From: a bacterium
GTDB taxonomy: Bacteria > Ratteibacteria > UBA8468 > B48-G9 > JAFGKM01
Direction of reading: 5' to 3'
Length of the DNA: 5,073 nt
Assembly (NCBI GenBank): GCA_021157805.1
Contig: JAGGVW010000128.1
Location: 1 to 5,073 of the forward strand
The notes under the pieces are model-generated. The model was not told the origin of the DNA. It saw only the letters and a list, made by a program, of their open reading frames with translations, and did no database searches. The translations under genes were made by a program, and so were the position numbers. Below, piece by piece: positions 1 to 4,225 of this stretch. Every line of letters begins with the position of its first letter. The first letter of the stretch is position 1.

Positions 1-410
1 ACGATAAATGCTCCTATCATAAGAACTTTCACCAGAATTTTAAGAGATTTATCACTACGGCCTATACTATAAGCCATAAAAAATAATATGAAATATGGGA
101 TATATCTTTGAAAAAAAACCTCTTGTGAATGGGAAAAATTTCTGCTCCAAATTGTAGATAAAAAACATACAAATATAAATACCATAATAGATTTAGTAAT
201 AGGGTTATTGAAATAAGACCAGTTTAAAAAGGGCTCTTTTACCTCTATAATTTTCATTAAGAGAAATAAACCCACTCCTATTACAAAACAGTATTTAGTA
301 ATTCTCTCGTGAAAAATCCCGAAACCTAAAAAAAATGAGAAATTTATTATAAGGCATATATAAAAAACTCTTGCTATTCTTTTTCTAATTTTGAACTTCG
401 TATCAGCCAT
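1..410 (-). CDS. O-antigen ligase-like polytopic membrane protein, N-terminal part (3' end beyond window)
   Basis: The frame is open from an ATG at 410-408 to the window edge, giving 136 complete codons; the stop lies outside. The visible protein begins MADTKFKIRKR, a short positive cytoplasmic tail. Hydrophobic stretches follow at about residues 14-32, 38-55, 74-88 and 103-116, with another starting near 122. The segment around residues 85-118 (STIWS, then a Tyr-Pro-Tyr in RYIPYF followed by FFMAYS) resembles the early part of the O-antigen ligase/polymerase family (WaaL/Wzy type), which joins or polymerises undecaprenyl-linked glycan on the outer face of the inner membrane. The family's diagnostic domain lies further downstream and is not in the window, so ligase and polymerase cannot be told apart. 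It begins 15 bp after the sugar transferase stop with no clear Shine-Dalgarno at normal distance; AGGAAAGG lies over 20 nt upstream. It is probably translated from the same operon mRNA. Confidence 0.72.
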   Translation of the reverse strand, partial: MADTKFKIRKRIARVFYICLIINFSFFLGFGIFHERITKYCFVIGVGLFLLMKIIEVKEPFLNWSYFNNPITKSIMVFIFVCFLSTIWSRNFSHSQEVFFQRYIPYFILFFMAYSIGRSDKSLKILVKVLMIGAFI

Positions 411-425
411 GGTTTTAAAACTTTA

Positions 426-1634
426 TTACCAGCCTTTCCTTAAAAAGATAACAGGTAGAGTTTTCAGTAAGATATAAAGATTCAATATAATAGACCTTTT
501 TTGAATATATAAATAATCATACTTTATTTTGTGGACAGGTTTTAAATCGTAAAAACTTCTTATCTGAGCCAATCCTGTAAGACCAGGCTTCACTGCAAGT
601 CTCATTCCTTGAAGGGCTTTATGCCGTTTTACAAAATGGGGGCGTTCAGGCCTGGGACCTACCAAACTCATCTCTCCTTTTATCACATTAAATAACTGAG
701 GCAATTCATCCCAACGAGTCCTGCGTAACATTCTTCCTAAAGAAGTGACACGAGAATCATCTGGAGATGCCCAAACCGGCCCCGTTGATTTTTCAGCATC
801 TTTTATCATGGTTCGGAATTTATAAAGTGTAAAAACTTGTCCATCCTTACCCACTCTTTTCTGTTTATATATTACCGGTCCCGGGCTATCCAATTTTATA
901 AGTAAAGCCATTAATAAAATAAAAGGAGAAAAAATAAATAACATAAATGAAGATAGTAAAATATCAACCATTCTTACAATAACCTCTTCTAACCGACTAT
1001 TATTTTCCAGATGGCAGGATAAATTATAATCCATACCTTGAGAAAATTTTCCCTGCAAATATTTCTCATATAATTTGGGCCTTACAGAAACTTTGAGATT
1101 ATATTCTGTTGCTAAATTAAGCAAAACATAAAGGTCTTTATAATTCAAATCTTGTGTTATCACTATTTTATCTGCTATTTTTCTCTGTATTTGCTGCAAA
1201 GAACGCCCAAAGTTATTTTTATCTACAAAAAGAATCCTTTCTCCCAACCTTTTTTCTTTTTTATACACGATAATTCTTGCCGCAGAAAGAAAAATACTAT
1301 TTATTAAAAAAGATAAGAAAATAATACTGGAAGGGAAACTTCCCAGTTTTGTGCGAAAAACATAAAGAATGGTTAAAAAAACAAAAGTCGCTCCTCCTAT
1401 AGCCGTAAATACATTTTTAAATACCTCTATCCCTGAAATGAATCTTTCTCGATAACTGCGGCTTAAAAACAGCCCCGAAATATAAAGAGTTATAATTAGA
1501 GGAGTAAGAGGAAAATGCCTTAAAAAGATAGGCGTAACAAGTTTACCAAATCTTACCAGATAGGCTAAGAGAACACCTGATACTGCCAGTAATATGTCAG
1601 TTACAACGAGAAAAATAATTTTTACATTTTTCAC
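426..1634 (-). CDS. Polyprenyl-phosphate sugar-1-phosphate transferase (bacterial sugar transferase family)
   Basis: This is a 402-residue membrane enzyme that would transfer a sugar-1-phosphate from a nucleotide sugar to undecaprenyl phosphate, the first membrane step of repeat-unit synthesis. N-terminal hydrophobic segments lie near residues 7-27, 42-57, 76-93 and 101-119. A short soluble linker follows (130-215), then a membrane-entering helix at 222-246. The catalytic domain (250-402) carries the family hallmarks: YKQKRVG at 256-262, YKFRTM at 271-276, the Asp-Glu pair of WDELPQL at 309-310, VGPRPE at 325-330 and KPGLTGLAQ at 349-357. These match the WbaP/WcaJ/PglC superfamily. The linker is where relatives have a Rossmann-like fold, but the sequence ERILFVDKNN lacks the glycine-rich loop, and the protein is somewhat shorter than typical relatives. 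It starts at GTG (1634-1632), overlapping the upstream TGA stop as GTGA, which suggests translational coupling. The sugar substrate cannot be read from the sequence. Confidence 0.93.
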   Translation of the reverse strand: MKNVKIIFLVVTDILLAVSGVLLAYLVRFGKLVTPIFLRHFPLTPLIITLYISGLFLSRSYRERFISGIEVFKNVFTAIGGATFVFLTILYVFRTKLGSFPSSIIFLSFLINSIFLSAARIIVYKKEKRLGERILFVDKNNFGRSLQQIQRKIADKIVITQDLNYKDLYVLLNLATEYNLKVSVRPKLYEKYLQGKFSQGMDYNLSCHLENNSRLEEVIVRMVDILLSSFMLFIFSPFILLMALLIKLDSPGPVIYKQKRVGKDGQVFTLYKFRTMIKDAEKSTGPVWASPDDSRVTSLGRMLRRTRWDELPQLFNVIKGEMSLVGPRPERPHFVKRHKALQGMRLAVKPGLTGLAQIRSFYDLKPVHKIKYDYLYIQKRSIILNLYILLKTLPVIFLRKGW

Positions 1635-2284
1635 TTGGCAAAAATTTTATTTTTACTTCCTCTGATATATTCTAAAAAGAAAGCAAGAAAAGTCATAAAG
1701 AATAAGCCCAAAACCAGAGAAACCAAAACATTCAACTTCTTTTTTGGTTTGATGGGATGTAATGAGACCTGTGGTTCTTGAATAACTTTTTTAGCACTAA
1801 TGAATTCCTTCATCGTATTCAAAGCATCTATTTCGACTTTGATATCATCTATTTTAGCCTGCAAGCTTTCCATCTTCTTTAAGTTAAGTCTTTCTATCTC
1901 AGTTTTGAGATCATCTATATTTTTGTTTAACTTATCAATTTCGGCTTCTATTTTCTTCTCTCTGGCTCTCAAATCGTAAATCTGATTACTCAATTGATTA
2001 AAATAAATTATGTTTTGCTGAATCGTAGTGGAATAAAGAAGAAGAGATATATCCCTACCAGCACCTTTACTTCTCAGAAGTTTGTCTCTTTGCTGAATAA
2101 TTTTCTCTGTATTTTCTTTAACTTTCTTCATCTCCTCCAATAACACTTTTTTCCTTTCCCTGATGTTCTCAAGGTTTGCCTGATGTAGTTTTATTTCTCT
2201 TTGTATTTTCTCAATTTCATTCAGCTTAAGCTTAATTTGTTTGTCTATATCTTTTTTTTTGTGTTTCAATTTCACTAATCTCAT
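1631..2284 (-). CDS. Wzz-like chain-length protein, C-terminal part (second frame of a split gene)
   Basis: The frame encodes up to 217 residues from an ATG at 2284, but that ATG has no Shine-Dalgarno and lies inside the end of the upstream frame. It is better read as the continuation of the 2807-2232 frame, joined at the A9 run around 2252-2260 (from residue 12, DIDKQI). It has a long charged coiled coil (about residues 12-165), interrupted near 72-90 by a less charged stretch. A proline-containing linker (PIKPKKK at 177-183) leads into a transmembrane helix at about 184-206 and a short basic tail. The coiled coil, proline motif and C-terminal membrane helix are the second half of a Wzz/polysaccharide co-polymerase, which sits in the inner membrane and controls chain length. 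No Walker A or tyrosine-kinase domain follows, so this is not the kinase-fused form. The joined product would be about 391 residues. The TGA stop overlaps the GTG start of the sugar transferase. Confidence 0.85.
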   Translation of the reverse strand: MRLVKLKHKKKDIDKQIKLKLNEIEKIQREIKLHQANLENIRERKKVLLEEMKKVKENTEKIIQQRDKLLRSKGAGRDISLLLYSTTIQQNIIYFNQLSNQIYDLRAREKKIEAEIDKLNKNIDDLKTEIERLNLKKMESLQAKIDDIKVEIDALNTMKEFISAKKVIQEPQVSLHPIKPKKKLNVLVSLVLGLFFMTFLAFFLEYIRGSKNKIFAK

Positions 2285-2315
2285 TTTGCTTTAAGAGGAT
2301 TTGTTTATCAATATC
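2210..2315 (-). repeat. Imperfect tandem repeat in the Wzz coiled coil, 21-residue period
   Basis: DIDKQILLKQNEI (starting at 2315) recurs as DIDKQIKLKLNEI (starting at 2251), with similar nucleotides (GATATTGATAAACAAAT against GATATAGACAAACAAAT). Similarity also reaches slightly upstream (VEQRKS against IETQKK). The copies are 64 bp apart, where an in-frame repeat of three heptads would be 63 bp. The extra base falls in the A9 run between them, which independently suggests that the run is one base too long. Confidence 0.75.
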
Positions 2316-2807
2316 GCTCTTTCTTTGTTCAACGATTTTTTTGTAATCATTGGAAATTAGTTGGAGCAATTTTTGTGTGGCTCTTACTCCAAGATTTATA
2401 TCCTTCTCTTCCCACTGAGAAGTAATCTTTATTGCCTTGGCTTCTCTGCCTATTGTAGCTTTAAATTCAAGCCCGGTCTTAGGTTCTAAATGCAAATCTT
2501 TTTGTATTTTTCCATTATAAGCACCTTTGTTTATCTTCTCCTTAATATTTGTAGGAGAATCAATATAGATAAAATTACCTTTCTGATTAAATCCAATTAT
2601 TCCTGGTTCAATAACTGAAGAAACTTCATAAATTTTTGGCATTAAAAAACTTATTATCCCGGTTATAAATACACAAATTAATGTTCCTGATATAATTAAT
2701 TTCCTCCACTTCCAGATAATACGTAGATAATCAGCAAGGTCTATTTCATCCTCAGAGTAAGGATGATTTTCTGCTTCTGCCTGCTCAGGAAACTTTTTCT
2801 CATCCAC
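2232..2807 (-). CDS. Wzz-like chain-length protein, N-terminal part (first frame of a split gene)
   Basis: The frame of 191 residues starts at GTG (2807-2805), chosen because an exact AGGAGG lies 6 nt upstream. An acidic cytoplasmic tail contains IDLADYLRIIWKWRK (about residues 22-36), the usual approach to the first Wzz helix. A transmembrane segment at 37-57 follows, ending in MPKIYEVSSVIEPG, the typical start of the periplasmic domain. An alpha/beta region continues to about 150, then a coiled coil begins. The frame ends after KK (184-185) with six out-of-frame residues, RYRQTN. The second transmembrane helix expected in the family lies in the next frame (1631-2284). Losing one A from the nine-A run, or gaining two, would fuse the parts into about 391 residues. 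As written, this half-protein would have only one membrane anchor. It is the first gene after the promoter at 2852-2881. Confidence 0.88.
   Translation of the reverse strand: MDEKKFPEQAEAENHPYSEDEIDLADYLRIIWKWRKLIISGTLICVFITGIISFLMPKIYEVSSVIEPGIIGFNQKGNFIYIDSPTNIKEKINKGAYNGKIQKDLHLEPKTGLEFKATIGREAKAIKITSQWEEKDINLGVRATQKLLQLISNDYKKIVEQRKSDIDKQILLKQNEISEIETQKKRYRQTN
2252..2260 (-). other. Run of nine A (slippage site) between the two Wzz frames
   Basis: On the coding strand the context is ACAC, nine A, then GATATAG. The upstream frame reads CAA AAA AAA AGA TAT and stops six codons after the run; the downstream frame needs GAT immediately after the run. Eight or eleven A would join them. A ribosomal shift would have to be +1 or -2, so ordinary -1 frameshifting does not repair it. 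RNA polymerase slippage, replication slippage (phase variation) or a sequencing error would. Confidence 0.8.
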
Positions 2808-2813
2808 TTTTTC

Positions 2814-2819
2814 CCTCCT
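2814..2819 (-). promoter_or_regulatory. Strong ribosome binding site (AGGAGG) for the Wzz-like gene
   Basis: AGGAGG lies 6 nt before the GTG at 2807 and fixes that non-ATG start. It is the best Shine-Dalgarno in the window. Confidence 0.85.
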
Positions 2820-2851
2820 GGTTTAGGTTTACATAATAAAACTTTCTTTTA

Positions 2852-2881
2852 ATTATACTATACCATTCGGCAACATCACAA
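2852..2881 (-). promoter_or_regulatory. Likely promoter of the Wzz / sugar transferase / ligase operon
   Basis: A perfect -10 box TATAAT occupies 2857-2852. Eighteen nt upstream is TTGTGA (2881-2876), matching four of six -35 positions. A transcript would start near 2845, leaving a leader of about 38 nt with the strong AGGAGG. An overlapping TATAGT (2862-2857) is an alternative -10. No other promoter is evident before the three co-directional genes downstream. Confidence 0.6.
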
Positions 2882-2891
2882 AAAAATGTGA
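2876..2891. promoter_or_regulatory. Inverted repeat overlapping the -35 region (possible operator)
   Basis: TCACA, a 6-nt A/T spacer and TGTGA form a perfect 5-6-5 inverted repeat. One arm is part of the proposed -35 box, so a bound protein could affect the Wzz operon promoter. It has the same arm length and spacer as a CRP box but the arms are swapped, so no known regulator is assigned. With such short AT-rich arms it could be chance. Confidence 0.35.
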
Positions 2892-2901
2892 AAACCTATA
2901 C

Positions 2902-2933
2902 ATTCTCCCGTCTTTACGTTCCCCCGTCTACTA
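2902..2933. repeat. Degenerate octamer-period repeat, intergenic copy 1
   Basis: Four successive 8-nt units on the plus strand read ATTCTCCC, GTCTTTAC, GTTCCCCC and GTCTACTA. Units tend to begin GT and are pyrimidine-rich before an AC or CC end. A cluster with the same period and similar units is at 4066-4105. The remainder of this intergenic stretch (2934-3006) has no gene; it contains a weak CCCG/CGGG-bounded fold around 2953-2979 without a T tract. Confidence 0.5.
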
Positions 2934-3006
2934 TCAACCATAAGCTATCTCACCCGCTGGCACAAAGCGACTTTACGGGACGAACTAACTGCTATAAATG
3001 ATTTTA

Positions 3007-3443
3007 TTATACTTTTCTACTAATAATTTCTTCTACTAATTTAATCGATTCCTCTGCTGAGAAAATTAATCTCTTTGCTCCTTCTTTGGAATATTTCCTT
3101 TTATAATCTGCCATTTCACGTAAGTCTAAAGCTAAAATAAAATTATCATAATACTTCTGTGGAAGAATTCCTTTATCTACATAGAGAGCTTTTATAGCGA
3201 AAGCTAACTGAATATGACTTTTCTCTCGATATTTCTTCTTATATAAAAGAGCACGGGCGGTATGAAATATGGCATAATAAGCAATAGTGGTAGCAGATTT
3301 AAAACGCCCTCGAGAGAATAAATCCTTAGCATCCTCTAAATCTTCTTTTGCTGCTTCTAATTCTCTACGAACAAGTTTAGGACCACTTGAGAAAGGAATA
3401 ATTCTTCTTTTTCAATGGCTTCCTCTAAACTATACTTCTTCAT
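3007..3443 (-). pseudogene. HEPN-domain protein, partner of the nucleotidyltransferase, frame broken after codon 12
   Basis: The ATG at 3443-3441 opens MKKYSLEEAIEK, then the frame runs off and stops at 3359-3357. One base over, a 133-codon frame with no start codon near its beginning continues from 3408 to a TAA at 3009-3007: RRIIPFSSGPKLVRREL, then ATTIAYYAIFHTARALLY, YREKSH, ADYKRKYS and a helical end, LVEEIISRKV. Joined, they give about 145 residues, the usual size of the all-helical HEPN proteins encoded next to minimal nucleotidyltransferases. HEPN proteins are often RNases or toxins. Here Arg and His occur as R-E-K-S-H, one residue shorter than the classic Rx4-6H motif, so activity is uncertain. 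The break is at a five-A run (3412-3408); one more A would restore the frame, as would a -1 ribosomal slip. The ATG overlaps the end of the nucleotidyltransferase gene by 14 nt. It could be a pseudogene, a frameshift-controlled gene or a sequence error. Confidence 0.8.
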
Positions 3444-3990
3444 AAGTAGGTTTACCTTTCCATAACACTATACCCTTTCTAATCTCATTATAGAACACCT
3501 CATCGGATTTTTTAGAAGAGGCTATCTCTAAAGGGTCAAGTATAACTGCTTTAAGTTTATCTTCTCTAATTCTATATTTATTCACAATCTTTCTCACCTT
3601 AGCCTTATATTCTGTTTTAATAAAAATATCTATGTCACTATCCTCGTTATTTTCACCTTTTGCACAACTCCCATAAAGGACTATTTCAGAAGCATAGGGT
3701 TTTACTTTTTTGACAAAATCATAAATGTAAAGAAGATTTTCAAAAATCTTAAAATACTTGAGCAGGAAACTGGTTGAATTTACCTGGTAAAGAAATACAT
3801 TGCCTTTTCTTTCTCTTGTTACTATATCTAATTCTAACAATAACTTTAAGGTCTGATTAACAGAGCCAATACTTGCTCTGGTAGCATTTTGAATTTCTCT
3901 TTCAGAAAATATTTTCTCAGGATATCTGGAAAGAAAAGAGAGAATTTTTAAAGGTGTCTGATGATATAATCTATCTTTTGGGTCTTTCAT
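3430..3990 (-). CDS. Winged-helix fused to minimal nucleotidyltransferase (antitoxin-like, MNT family)
   Basis: An N-terminal winged helix (about residues 12-70 from the chosen start; FSEREIQNA, then SIGSVNQTLKLLLEL and a basic wing, TRERKGNVFLYQ) precedes a nucleotidyltransferase core. The core motif is LYGSCAKGENNEDSDIDIF, with Gly-Ser at 107-108 and the metal-binding Asp pair at 119 and 121. In this superfamily these bind NTP and metal. MNT proteins paired with HEPN partners can act as antitoxins, some by AMPylating the HEPN protein. The wHTH suggests DNA binding and possibly self-regulation. I do not assign a third catalytic acid. The frame can extend to an ATG at 4032, but a perfect promoter has its -10 box over that codon, so a transcript would begin after it. 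The ATG at 3990 has AGGA 5 nt upstream, giving 186 residues instead of 200. The end overlaps the HEPN start by 14 nt, as expected for a coupled pair. Confidence 0.88.
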   Translation of the reverse strand: MKDPKDRLYHQTPLKILSFLSRYPEKIFSEREIQNATRASIGSVNQTLKLLLELDIVTRERKGNVFLYQVNSTSFLLKYFKIFENLLYIYDFVKKVKPYASEIVLYGSCAKGENNEDSDIDIFIKTEYKAKVRKIVNKYRIREDKLKAVILDPLEIASSKKSDEVFYNEIRKGIVLWKGKPTYEEV

Positions 3991-3995
3991 TTTAT

Positions 3996-3999
3996 TCCT
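3996..3999 (-). promoter_or_regulatory. Ribosome binding site deciding the nucleotidyltransferase start
   Basis: AGGA lies 5 nt before the ATG at 3990. The two upstream in-frame ATGs (4032 and 4011) have no comparable Shine-Dalgarno. Confidence 0.5.
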
Positions 4000-4030
4000 A
4001 TAATTTTTCATTTTTTTATTATCATCTTTC

Positions 4031-4059
4031 ATTATAATGAATTATCATTCCCCTGTCAA
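4031..4059 (-). promoter_or_regulatory. Perfect consensus sigma70-type promoter for the nucleotidyltransferase/HEPN pair
   Basis: TTGACA (4059-4054), a 17-nt spacer and TATAAT (4036-4031) match the housekeeping consensus at all 12 positions with ideal spacing. Transcription should begin near 4024, inside the longest possible reading frame, giving a leader of about 35 nt to the ATG at 3990. A promoter this strong on a module with its own DNA-binding domain suggests repression, but no obvious long palindrome is present. Confidence 0.8.
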
Positions 4060-4065
4060 TCCCCC

Positions 4066-4105
4066 GTTTCTACGTTTTCACGTTCACACGTTTTTACGTT
4101 TTAAA
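4066..4105. repeat. Degenerate octamer-period repeat, intergenic copy 2
   Basis: Five consecutive 8-nt units on the plus strand read GTTTCTAC, GTTTTCAC, GTTCACAC, GTTTTTAC and GTTTTAAA. They are T-rich with ACG junctions. They sit just upstream of the nucleotidyltransferase promoter and resemble the cluster at 2902-2933 beyond the far end of the HEPN gene. Confidence 0.65.
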
Positions 4106-4141
4106 ATAAAAAATATCAAATGTGAAGACACGACCCCCAGG

Positions 4142-4159
4142 CTGTTCAGACTGTTGAAA
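4142..4159. repeat. Short tandem 9-bp repeat
   Basis: CTGTTCAGA is followed directly by CTGTTGAAA, matching at seven of nine positions. It lies in the intergenic region between fcl and the nucleotidyltransferase. No function is visible; it may be part of a dispersed intergenic element. Confidence 0.3.
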
Positions 4160-4191
4160 AGAGGCTATTATTATCTAATTTGTCCTATGTC

Positions 4192-4209
4192 AAGGGCCGA
4201 CCCTTTTTT
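4192..4209 (+). terminator. Small hairpin with T tract, oriented to the plus strand
   Basis: AAGGG, a CCGA loop and CCCTT form a 5-bp stem whose 3' arm runs into six T on the plus strand, the form of a weak intrinsic terminator. No plus-strand gene leads into it. Read on the minus strand, it lies about 17 nt after the fcl stop but is followed by GACATAGG rather than a U tract, so it could only be a weak hairpin for fcl. Confidence 0.35.
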
Positions 4210-4225
4210 CTCTTTCTCTCAAAAA

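Noticed and set aside
2282..2284. Independent start of the second Wzz frame at the ATG
   Set aside because: It has no Shine-Dalgarno, the ATG is inside the coiled coil of the first frame, and a product would begin in mid-domain; frame joining at the A9 run explains it better.
2902..2933. CRISPR array
   Set aside because: The units are only 8 nt, contiguous and degenerate, with no spacers and no cas genes.
2953..2979. Hairpin between the HEPN gene and the Wzz operon as a terminator
   Set aside because: The CCCG/CGGG and CGCT/AGCG arms are short, compete with each other and are not followed by a T tract on the minus strand.
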